Shown in pieces: positions 1 through 5,668 of a DNA stretch of 12,191 nucleotides. Within the stretch, counting starts at the first letter, position 1; each line of letters starts with the position of its first letter. The notes under the pieces are model-generated. The model did not search any database and was not told where the DNA came from. It worked only from the letters and a program-made list of their open reading frames with translations. This DNA is from Bacillota bacterium (GTDB lineage Bacteria > Bacillota > Clostridia > Oscillospirales > Acutalibacteraceae). Location of the stretch: positions 1 through 12,191 of the forward strand of contig JAUZPX010000056.1 in NCBI GenBank assembly GCA_030705695.1. Direction: 5' to 3'. A program made the position numbers and the translations under genes.

Positions 1-332
1 AACAAATTCATATGGTTAAGGATCGTCGGAGCCATACAAATTGCGCATATCCATAAATTGTTCTTATAGCAATGAAGAACAGTTTCTTTTACTTTTTCAG
101 AACTTTCAAGATTTTTTCCTCCTGGTCCGCCAGGAAGAATAACACCCGTAATGTTTTGTAAATTGACTTCATTTTCAAGAATATCGGCTGTTATGGGAAT
201 ACCGTGTGAACCTGTTATGACCTTTCCGCCAACTCCAACAGTAGTAATTTCTATGCCTGCACGGCGCAATATGTCAACGGTAGCCAATGCCTCTATTTCT
301 TCAAATCTGTCAACCAAAAATAAATAAAACAT
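1..332 (-). CDS. DJ-1/PfpI (ThiJ) family protein, C-terminus cut off by window edge
   Basis: About 110 N-terminal residues are present; the gene continues beyond position 1. The start ATG (330-332) is preceded by an AGAGAGG-like ribosome binding site. The translated fragment shows the DJ-1 pattern: FEEIEA at residues 10-15, where Glu14 aligns with human DJ-1 Glu18, then VDILRRAGIE at 19-28, the LPGGPGG turn at 66-72, and the nucleophile elbow AICMAP with Cys99 aligning with human Cys106. Members of this family are small cytoplasmic proteins linked to oxidative or carbonyl stress, glyoxalase or proposed deglycase activity; the exact reaction cannot be read from the sequence. It is the last visible gene of the thyX operon, 33 bp after the GNAT gene. 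Family assignment is firm, function is open. Confidence 0.88.
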   Translation of the reverse strand, partial: MFYLFLVDRFEEIEALATVDILRRAGIEITTVGVGGKVITGSHGIPITADILENEVNLQNITGVILPGGPGGKNLESSEKVKETVLHCYKNNLWICAICMAPTILNHMNL

Positions 333-365
333 GATTTTATGCGCCTCTCTCTAAATTTATATGGT

Positions 366-1235
366 TTAATCTAATGTAAGACCGATATATGGTTTTTCGT
401 TTTCAAGAAACCCTATATTATCATTATTCAGCGTATGGCGTATCATTCCAAATGGAATTTCTTTCCCTTTATTATACAAAAGATTAGACCATACAGGAAG
501 TCGAAATACGAAATTATTCGCTCCTGTTTGCAAGAGTTGATGAGCAATATCAGAGAATGAATCTTCATCGCTTATTATTTCGGTAACGGTTAATTTATCT
601 TCGTAAACTTTGCTGCAAAGGGCATATCCGTTTTCAGATACAATGATTTCTCCACCGTAAAGTTTGTTGATACCGACAGCATATGAAAAATCGTCTTTAT
701 TCCATAGAACCGAACCTAAATGTTTGCTGCAAAATTGGTTGCGTATATTAATGCAATTTGCAATATTAAATGAAGATTTTTTTTCTGAGGGTGTTGCAAA
801 TTCTTTTAATTCAAAAGCACTCAACTTTACTTCTCTGATTTTATAAAGAGGACGGTAACCGCAGCGCATATAAAAATTATAAAGACTGTCGCTTGCCGGA
901 AGTAAAATTGAATATTGCTGATTTCCTTTGTGCGCTGTTCTGTTTGCAAAGTCAATAAGATTTTGCATGATACCACGATTTCTGTATTGCGGTTTCGTTG
1001 CTGCTCCGTAAAGATAATGTGCATTTGTTATTCCAGACGGAGTAAGGATTCTTGTCGAAAGAAGATAAAGTGCGGCAACAATTTCACTTCCGCTTTTTGC
1101 GATTATACCGTTTTGTTCGTTCCAATGGTTATCAAAGAAAAAATCAGTTTGTGCAGAACCCTCATGAAAACAAAATTTATAGATTTCAGATAGTTCATTT
1201 CTTTGTTCATTTGTTGAAATGTCAAATTCAATCAT
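366..1235 (-). CDS. GNAT family N-acetyltransferase (Acetyltransf_9-like)
   Basis: A 289-residue protein. The frame stays open upstream to 1352, but that part lies inside the preceding gene. The ATG at 1233-1235 (MIEFDIS) has an AAGGCG site 8-9 bases before it and is the sensible start. The GNAT fold is visible in the N-terminal half: a central strand at about 72-79 (AHYLYGAA), the acetyl-CoA loop QYRNRGIM at 83-90 (the R/Q-x-x-G-x-G/A pattern), and the motif-B stretch LYNFYMRCGYRPLY at 118-131, with a tyrosine typical of the catalytic region. The remaining ~150 residues form an unassigned C-terminal domain, as in Eis-like and Acetyltransf_9 proteins. The acceptor is unknown. Its start overlaps the end of the DUF2156 gene by 8 bp, which points to translational coupling. 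Confidence 0.85.
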   Translation of the reverse strand: MIEFDISTNEQRNELSEIYKFCFHEGSAQTDFFFDNHWNEQNGIIAKSGSEIVAALYLLSTRILTPSGITNAHYLYGAATKPQYRNRGIMQNLIDFANRTAHKGNQQYSILLPASDSLYNFYMRCGYRPLYKIREVKLSAFELKEFATPSEKKSSFNIANCINIRNQFCSKHLGSVLWNKDDFSYAVGINKLYGGEIIVSENGYALCSKVYEDKLTVTEIISDEDSFSDIAHQLLQTGANNFVFRLPVWSNLLYNKGKEIPFGMIRHTLNNDNIGFLENEKPYIGLTLD

Positions 1236-2124
1236 GATATATCGCCTTATATTTTTGTAACAGGAATTCAGGATAATAAGAAAGCTTTGCTTTTCGTAAA
1301 CCCTCAAGTCCCAAATCTTCTTCACGATTAAAATATTTGTAACCCGAAACATTCTTTGCCAAGGCGTTATTAATCATCGTATAAGCGCCGTCAATGTCGG
1401 GGATAGCTTTTTCAAAATGGACATCAAGACATTCGTTTGAAATTGGACTTGCCATTGTCATTGCAACCGGGTTGCCTTCAATATATAGGATTCCACCAAC
1501 TATATTCAACTCTTCAAAATATTTTGCAGCCGTTTTGATAGCGCAATATTCATTTGAAAGTCCTTCAAACGATTCTGTATCTGTACTGTTATATTGTTTA
1601 CACCATATTTTTGCAACCTGCATTGCATCTTTTAAATTATTTTTGTTAAGCTCTTTATATTCCCATTGATAAAGCCGCATGAATTTTGAAATATGATTTC
1701 GTTTAGCATGATATTTTTTTCCTGCGAGTTCCGATAAATCGGAAGCAAGATAAATATAGTCGTTGCTCTCACGCATTTCTTCATATGAATATTTGTTTGG
1801 TATGAATTCTTCAAGCTGCATCATCATTTTTTCGGTTAGCATAAAGTTCGGTTTAATTCCTCGCTCTTTGGCGTCCTCAAAAACAACCGATAACGCATCA
1901 TTAATGTCTCCGTTGCCAACAGGGAAAGCATATCGAACTATTTTTCCGTCATACTCATTTGCTCTTAGTACAAAATCTTTATAATGGCAAATACGAATAT
2001 TATATTCATGCTGCCAAAGAAAAAGGGTTGTAAAGTTACAGTCACATCCAAGCTGCCCTGAGCTTGATAAAATCGGCTGTGCCCATAATCTGTCCTCTAT
2101 TGTTGGTGCTTTGAAGTTGAGCAT
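1228..2124 (-). CDS. DUF2156 (phosphatidylglycerol lysyltransferase C-terminal-like) protein
   Basis: A 298-residue soluble protein with no membrane segment. The start ATG (2122-2124) follows a good AAGGAG site. The family marks are KKYHAKRNHISKF at residues 136-148, matching the 'gkklhsKRNhinkF' signature of DUF2156, and the late FNREEDLGLEGLRKAK stretch at 265-280 followed by YYPEF. DUF2156 shares the GNAT-like fold of the catalytic domain of MprF and related aminoacyl-tRNA-dependent lipid or peptide transferases, so transfer of an aminoacyl or acyl group is plausible, but no substrate is known. It lacks the membrane flippase part of MprF. It lies 18 bp after the thymidylate kinase gene and overlaps the following GNAT gene by 8 bp. 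Family call is confident from recognition; function is inference. Confidence 0.82.
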   Translation of the reverse strand: MLNFKAPTIEDRLWAQPILSSSGQLGCDCNFTTLFLWQHEYNIRICHYKDFVLRANEYDGKIVRYAFPVGNGDINDALSVVFEDAKERGIKPNFMLTEKMMMQLEEFIPNKYSYEEMRESNDYIYLASDLSELAGKKYHAKRNHISKFMRLYQWEYKELNKNNLKDAMQVAKIWCKQYNSTDTESFEGLSNEYCAIKTAAKYFEELNIVGGILYIEGNPVAMTMASPISNECLDVHFEKAIPDIDGAYTMINNALAKNVSGYKYFNREEDLGLEGLRKAKLSYYPEFLLQKYKAIYHD

Positions 2125-2142
2125 AGTTTCTCCTTCGAAAAA

Positions 2143-2805
2143 TTACAAGTTATTTAAAACATCTTTTATGTTTTCTGAAATTTCATCTATTGAAATAGGT
2201 GAGTTGTCTTTATAACACCTAATTACATGCCAATTAAGCTTGTCCGCCGCATATAGTGCAGAAGTTCGGCATGATTTTAAAAATTCAAGATCTTTTTCGT
2301 GTAAGTCCTTTTTTGTTTCGTCGCCGTGATAACGTCCTGAAAGCAAATGTTGGGAGATTTCCGGCTCCATATCGAGATAAATAACTATATTAGGTTTTGG
2401 AATTTTTAATCTGTTATATTCATAGTCTTCAAGCCAATTTAAAAAATCATCCCATTCTTTATTTGGGAGTTTTGCTAATTGATAAATTGCATTTGAAGTT
2501 GTATAGCGGTCGGCAATGATAGTTGTTCCCGAAAGATAATCGTGACCCCAATCTTTTTTAAAACTTGCAAAACGGTCGACAGCATAAAAGGATGAAGCTG
2601 CATAAGCGTTAACATCAGCAGCGCTCGAACCCAGTTCACCGTTTAAATACATTTTTACAAGGGCAGAAGAATTACTTTCATAATCGGGGAAAGTTATAAA
2701 TTTTGCTTTCTGTCCGCTGCTGACAATAAAATCATACAATTTCTTTGACTGAGTTGCTTTGCCGCTGCCGTCAAGCCCTTCAATTACAATTAGCTTTGAA
2801 TCCAT
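2143..2805 (-). CDS. tmk: thymidylate kinase (dTMP kinase)-like P-loop kinase
   Basis: Predicted to phosphorylate dTMP to dTDP with ATP in the cytoplasm, the step after the reaction of its upstream neighbour ThyX. It has 220 residues, close to the usual 200-215. The ATG at 2803-2805 is chosen because an AAAGGA site precedes it by about nine bases; an in-frame TTG at 2823 overlaps the end of thyX and has no such site. Visible motifs: P-loop GLDGSGKATQ at 10-19, the DRY motif ADRYTTSNAIYQ at 98-109, and a LID-like segment from Arg158 to DLHEKDLEFL at 167-176. The P-loop has Ala17 where Ser or Thr usually follows the lysine, with Thr18 next. It could be the clostridial Tmk variant or a divergent deoxynucleoside monophosphate kinase; many Clostridia also carry a second tmk near holB. 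Confidence 0.9.
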   Translation of the reverse strand: MDSKLIVIEGLDGSGKATQSKKLYDFIVSSGQKAKFITFPDYESNSSALVKMYLNGELGSSAADVNAYAASSFYAVDRFASFKKDWGHDYLSGTTIIADRYTTSNAIYQLAKLPNKEWDDFLNWLEDYEYNRLKIPKPNIVIYLDMEPEISQHLLSGRYHGDETKKDLHEKDLEFLKSCRTSALYAADKLNWHVIRCYKDNSPISIDEISENIKDVLNNL

Positions 2806-2819
2806 TGTTTGATTTCCTT

Positions 2820-3599
2820 TCAAGCTTTTAGCGCCTCAGCTTTAAGTTCTTTATAAAACTCTCTTACGTTTTTAATCTTACCGCAGGACATATTACCCTC
2901 TGGGCATCCGCCACCTAGACATGGCGGACCTGCCTGTCGAAACAATGTTGGTGCTACCTCAAGGCAAAGCTTTAGCATTTGATCAGCCAACTCTTTAATC
3001 TCCCACTGAGCACGGTTGCAACAGCGGTGGGCAAAGAAATTATCTAAGCTTCTGGCGTTTAATGTACATATCATTTTCGTACAGCAGGCGTTTGGAAGCA
3101 CAAAACGTGCGTCCTCAATAGCTTTTTTCTCGGCTGTACGATTCGCTGTTTTTTCATCCATACCGCTTTCAATTAATGTTTTGAAATGCTTTTCTTTTAA
3201 AATAGAAGTAAGTTTGTCATAGGATTTTTGGTCGGCTTCCATTGCTTTTATAAATTCCACACGTGCTTCTGGAATCTCGGCAATTTCGGGAGGAAGAACG
3301 AATTCAAACTGATTTTCCATTACATAACGCTGGCTTTGAACACTAAAACTTGCAATTCTGTGACGAGTTATCTGTGCTAAAAGGCTTCGTGAAACTCCCT
3401 CAATACCAAATGTAAAACTTGCATGCTCAATGGGACTTGCGTGTCCTATTTCTGTTAGCATTTCCAAAAATGAAGTTGTTTTCTCATCAGTCAGACCATC
3501 TCTTATATTTTCAATGGTGGTTGGTGAATAGCAGAGCTTTGCAGCCGAAGCAACTATCATTTCAGGTGTAGGAGTATAAGCGAGCAATGTTACTTTCAT
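2820..3599 (-). CDS. thyX: FAD-dependent thymidylate synthase ThyX
   Basis: Makes dTMP from dUMP using methylene-tetrahydrofolate as carbon donor and reduced FAD (from NADPH) as reductant, so tetrahydrofolate is released rather than dihydrofolate. The ThyX signature RHRxxSxxxxSxRY is intact as RHRIASFSVQSQRY at residues 79-92. Further family stretches are HASPIEHASF at 53-62 and ARSLDNFFAHRCC at 182-194. The ATG at 3597-3599 (MKVTLLAYTP) is preferred: an ATG four codons earlier (3609-3611) sits directly on the only ribosome binding site, GAAAGG. The 259 residues are somewhat longer than many ThyX proteins; the C-terminal part carries a cysteine cluster (Cys227, Cys232, Cys239). It is first in the operon, 14 bp ahead of the kinase gene. 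Confidence 0.97.
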   Translation of the reverse strand: MKVTLLAYTPTPEMIVASAAKLCYSPTTIENIRDGLTDEKTTSFLEMLTEIGHASPIEHASFTFGIEGVSRSLLAQITRHRIASFSVQSQRYVMENQFEFVLPPEIAEIPEARVEFIKAMEADQKSYDKLTSILKEKHFKTLIESGMDEKTANRTAEKKAIEDARFVLPNACCTKMICTLNARSLDNFFAHRCCNRAQWEIKELADQMLKLCLEVAPTLFRQAGPPCLGGGCPEGNMSCGKIKNVREFYKELKAEALKA

Positions 3600-3637
3600 T
3601 TGCTTTTTCATCCTTTCAGCATTAAATTAAATAATTA

Positions 3638-3663
3638 GATATAATTAATCATATAATTATATC
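3638..3663. promoter_or_regulatory. Perfect 10-bp inverted repeat over the thyX -10 box; candidate operator
   Basis: GATATAATTA (3638-3647), a 6-base spacer, then its exact reverse complement TAATTATATC (3654-3663). The right arm contains the thyX -10 box and the predicted transcription start falls in the spacer. The position fits a repressor operator. The arms are 90% AT, so chance is not excluded, and the inner part resembles a second palindrome at 3891-3908. Confidence 0.4.
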
Positions 3664-3684
3664 AGATTTTTATTTATCTAACAA
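3656..3684 (-). promoter_or_regulatory. sigma-A-type promoter for the thyX operon
   Basis: On the minus strand a -35 box TTGTTA (3679-3684) is followed by 17 bases and a perfect -10 box TATAAT (3656-3661). Transcription would start near 3649, giving a leader of about 50 bases before the thyX ATG. No other promoter or terminator was seen between here and the DJ-1 gene, so this probably drives all five genes. Confidence 0.6.
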
Positions 3685-3871
3685 TAAAAGGGAATGAAAA
3701 ATTTTAATTGAATTATATAATACTGAACAATATTAACTAATTTATTTAAAAACGTAGTGATTAAGCTAAATTTGCATAAACTTTATGTAAAAAAACAGCT
3801 AAAATATAGAGACTTATACGACTGCTTAGAATAAAAAGTATTAATATTGACAAATTTCTCTAATTTTCCTC

Positions 3872-3900
3872 TTGACTTTAATTAACTAATGTATTATCAT
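3872..3900 (+). promoter_or_regulatory. sigma-A-type promoter for the DUF6514-like gene and pflX
   Basis: -35 TTGACT (3872-3877), a 17-base spacer, and -10 TATCAT (3895-3900); each box differs from consensus at one position. The start would be near 3907, giving a leader of about 80 bases. A second TTGACA at 3847-3852 has no matching -10 box. Confidence 0.65.
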
Positions 3901-3908
3901 ATTAATAC
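3891..3908. promoter_or_regulatory. 6-bp inverted repeat over the rightward -10 box; candidate operator
   Basis: GTATTA (3891-3896), spacer TCATAT, TAATAC (3903-3908). It covers the -10 box and the predicted start. It shares the layout ATTA-N6-TAAT and the string ATCATAT with the longer palindrome at the thyX promoter. Short arms and high AT content keep confidence low. Confidence 0.3.
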
Positions 3909-3938
3909 TCGTACAGGTGAATTTAAAACACCAGCACT

Positions 3939-3956
3939 TGTGAACTTGGATTCACA
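3939..3956 (+). other. Small hairpin in the leader of the DUF6514-like transcript
   Basis: TGTGAA (3939-3944), loop CTTGGA, TTCACA (3951-3956). It lies in the ~80-base leader, 20 bases before the ribosome binding site AGGG at 3977-3980. There is no T-run after it, so it is not a terminator. It may affect mRNA stability or be chance. Confidence 0.25.
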
Positions 3957-3989
3957 TTTATAATAAAATTTTATACAGGGATGGTGTAC

Positions 3990-4226
3990 ATGTCTAAATA
4001 TCTGGTAATTAATCAAAAGTGTGAAGTCAAGGAATATGGGGAAATGACGTCTTTTGGTATAGCAGCCATGGAAAATGGCTATGTTGTTGCAACTGCACAT
4101 GATTTGACTGATAATCTGGATCAAATTCAAAGGCTCGTTATGCTTTTTAATGAAGAAGAGCTGGAAACAGAGCATTTTGAAGTTTGCATTGAAGATTTCT
4201 TATCAGGTATGCTTGCAATCAATTAA
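3990..4226 (+). CDS. Small DUF6514-like protein
   Basis: A 78-residue soluble protein of unknown function. The ATG at 3990 (MSKYLVINQK) is chosen because AGGG at 3977-3980 sits nine bases ahead; the ATG at 3981 adds only three codons and lies directly against that site. The pattern of a strand at 3-10, SFGIAA at 21-26, a hydrophobic stretch VVATAHDLT at 32-40, LVMLFNEEELETEHF at 48-62 and a closing IEDFL at 66-70 matches my recollection of DUF6514, a family of small clostridial proteins ('YGI ... dis.d ... lv.lcN...l...H...viEDfL'). No cysteine pair or catalytic motif is visible; it could be a small adaptor or regulatory protein. It has its own promoter and is followed after 50 bp by pflX, so the two are probably co-transcribed. 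Confidence 0.65.
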   Translation: MSKYLVINQKCEVKEYGEMTSFGIAAMENGYVVATAHDLTDNLDQIQRLVMLFNEEELETEHFEVCIEDFLSGMLAIN

Positions 4227-4276
4227 AAATAATATTAAGATATACTTAAAAAAATCACAAATTTCGGAGGTATATC

Positions 4277-5149
4277 TTGGAAACAGACGTGATTTGCAAC
4301 GCATGTCCGCGCAATTGCAATGCAATTCGAAGCCTTAATAACGGAAGCGGTTTTTGCAAGGCAGGGTTACTACCGAAAATTGCAAGAAGTGCGCCGCATT
4401 TTTGGGAAGAGCCGTGTATTAGCGGAAAAAAGGGCTCGGGTACTATTTTTTTCAGCGAATGTGTTTTGCGTTGTGTTTATTGCCAGAATTATAAAATTTC
4501 TTCTGAACATATAGGACAAGTGCGCTCTGAAGATGAATTTATTGAAATTATAAAAAAGTTGGAAAGCGAAGGCGTTCACAACATTAATCTTGTGAATCCT
4601 ACGCATTTTATTGAAACAATAATTAATTGTTTTTCACGCTATAAACCTTCGGTTCCCGTGGTTTATAATAGCAGTGGATTTGAAAAAGCCGAAAGTATTC
4701 ACCGGCTTTTTGGAATTGTAAATGTTTATTTGCCGGATTTTAAATACGGAAACGACAAAATTGCAAAAAAATATTCAGGTACGGATAATTATACATCAAC
4801 AGCGCTTATGGCAATTAAAGAAATGGCTTCTCAAACAGGCGCTTGCCGTTTTGATTCGGATGGAATGATACAAAGTGGAACGATTGTACGTCACCTTGTC
4901 CTACCGTCAAACACAAAAAACAGTATAGAAGCGCTTAATTTGCTTTATGATATAAAAGATTCCATACAAATTAGTTTGATGGGGCAGTATATTCCCGCAG
5001 GCAGAGCAGGAGAATTTCCTGAAATAAACAGGAAAATTACACGCAGGGAATATGAAAAAGTAAAGCAAAAACTTTTTGAATTGGGGTTTGAAGGCTATGT
5101 TCAGGAGCTTTCTTCCGCCGACTCTAAATATGTCCCTGATTTTGAATAG
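4277..5149 (+). CDS. pflX: Radical SAM protein, PflX/COG1313 (PflA-like) family
   Basis: A 290-residue putative radical SAM enzyme that would cleave S-adenosylmethionine with a [4Fe-4S] cluster. The cluster motif is CVLRCVYC, with Cys62, Cys66 and Cys69 in the CxxxCxxC spacing. An N-terminal set of four more cysteines (Cys7, Cys10, Cys14, Cys27 in ICNACPRNC and GFCKAG) and the HFWEEPCISG stretch at 41-50 are the marks of COG1313 (PflX), which is related to pyruvate formate-lyase activating enzyme but whose substrate is unknown. The TTG at 4277 is taken as start because a strong CGGAGG (4265-4270) lies six bases before it. No pyruvate formate-lyase or other glycyl radical enzyme is present in the window, so the partner is not indicated by context. 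A strong hairpin follows at 5189-5223. Confidence 0.88.
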   Translation: METDVICNACPRNCNAIRSLNNGSGFCKAGLLPKIARSAPHFWEEPCISGKKGSGTIFFSECVLRCVYCQNYKISSEHIGQVRSEDEFIEIIKKLESEGVHNINLVNPTHFIETIINCFSRYKPSVPVVYNSSGFEKAESIHRLFGIVNVYLPDFKYGNDKIAKKYSGTDNYTSTALMAIKEMASQTGACRFDSDGMIQSGTIVRHLVLPSNTKNSIEALNLLYDIKDSIQISLMGQYIPAGRAGEFPEINRKITRREYEKVKQKLFELGFEGYVQELSSADSKYVPDFE

Positions 5150-5188
5150 TTAGTTTATATTGATTCAAATTTAATTTTTAATAAAATT

Positions 5189-5223
5189 GGGCTGCTGCAA
5201 TGATTTTCTTTTTGCAGCAGCCC
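5189..5223. terminator. 12-bp hairpin between convergent pflX and the small membrane protein gene
   Basis: GGGCTGCTGCAA (5189-5200), an 11-base loop, and TTGCAGCAGCCC (5212-5223): a perfect GC-rich stem. The T-run after it is poor on the plus strand (TTATCTATAG) and better on the minus strand (AATTTTATTAAAAATT), so it probably serves both convergent genes. Confidence 0.75.
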
Positions 5224-5243
5224 TTATCTATAGTTTTTATAGT

Positions 5244-5558
5244 TTATTCTTGTTCTGGAACATTATCGCTATTATCAATTTCAAATTCATTTTCTAAATT
5301 AGATAGATTAATATTTGAATTTTCTCTTTTATATGTTGGCGGGCAAAATAAGATAAAAAGCAAAAACGGAATAAAGGTTGATATTGTATATAATAATTCG
5401 GATTTAAATTGATAGATTATTAAGTAAAATGTGTCAGGATTATAATTAATAATAGCCTTTGCAATAATATAAATTAACGATATGCATATGGCTAAAATTA
5501 GAAATGAATTGACAACTTTTTTCTTTTTTGTCTTAATGTCAATGGTATCCAATTCCAT
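5244..5558 (-). CDS. Hypothetical small membrane protein with two predicted helices
   Basis: I do not recognise this 104-residue protein. It has a lysine-rich N-terminus (KTKKKK at 9-14), a first hydrophobic helix at about 17-38, a second at about 55-72, and a hydrophilic tail from 75 rich in Asn, Glu and Asp. The positively charged N-terminus suggests N-in, with the acidic tail also inside. The ATG (5556-5558) has a weak GGGGA site about eight bases ahead. A plausible promoter lies just upstream and a shared hairpin downstream, so it looks like a single-gene unit separate from yqfCD. Its AT content and Asn/Ile/Lys use are higher than in its neighbours. It could be lineage-specific; no function can be inferred. 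Confidence 0.7.
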   Translation of the reverse strand: MELDTIDIKTKKKKVVNSFLILAICISLIYIIAKAIINYNPDTFYLIIYQFKSELLYTISTFIPFLLFILFCPPTYKRENSNINLSNLENEFEIDNSDNVPEQE

Positions 5559-5583
5559 AATTATTTCCCCATTTTTTAGTTAG

Positions 5584-5612
5584 ATTCTAACACATGAATT
5601 GCTAAAATACAA
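5584..5612 (-). promoter_or_regulatory. Possible promoter for the small membrane protein gene
   Basis: On the minus strand, -35 TTGTAT (5607-5612), 17-base spacer, -10 TAGAAT (5584-5589). The start near 5577 would leave a leader of about 20 bases. The -10 box is good and the -35 box is weak. Confidence 0.45.
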
Positions 5613-5633
5613 TTATTTATTACAAATATACTG

Positions 5634-5668
5634 AAAAAAGAACTGATATAATATCAGTTCTTTTTTTT
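5634..5668. terminator. Terminator overlapping the 3' end of yqfD
   Basis: GAACTGATA (5640-5648), loop TAA, TATCAGTTC (5652-5660), flanked by six A (5634-5639) and eight T (5661-5668), which extends pairing to 15 bp. It is symmetric and could work on either strand; on the minus strand it ends yqfD. The yqfD stop codon (5654-5656) lies inside the stem. Confidence 0.85.

Larger units (their letters stand above)
3600..3989. other. Divergent AT-rich intergenic region between thyX and the DUF6514-like gene
   Basis: About 390 bases without a convincing gene. It holds the leftward thyX promoter, the rightward promoter of the DUF6514-like gene, and their two palindromes. Between the promoters lies an AT-rich hairpin: TTTGCATAA (3771-3779), loop ACT, then TTATGTAAA (3783-3791), pairing over nine positions with one G-T pair, flanked by two copies of AGCTAAA (3764-3770 and 3797-3803). 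I see no function for that hairpin. No tRNA, riboswitch signature or credible small ORF was recognised. Confidence 0.7.

Noticed and set aside
827..1193. Several open frames on both strands inside the GNAT gene
   Set aside because: All overlap a recognised gene, have no family features and no ribosome binding sites.
1236..1352. N-terminal extension of the GNAT protein by 39 residues
   Set aside because: The extra segment lies inside the DUF2156 gene in another frame, does not look like GNAT sequence, and the ATG at 1233-1235 has a usable ribosome binding site.
2806..2823. TTG start for the thymidylate kinase, six codons upstream
   Set aside because: It overlaps the thyX stop codon and lacks a ribosome binding site, whereas AAAGGA is well placed for the ATG at 2803-2805.
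3771..3791. Hairpin in the thyX/DUF6514 intergenic region as a terminator or small RNA
   Set aside because: It is almost all A-T pairs with a three-base loop, no transcript would end there, and no promoter points at it.
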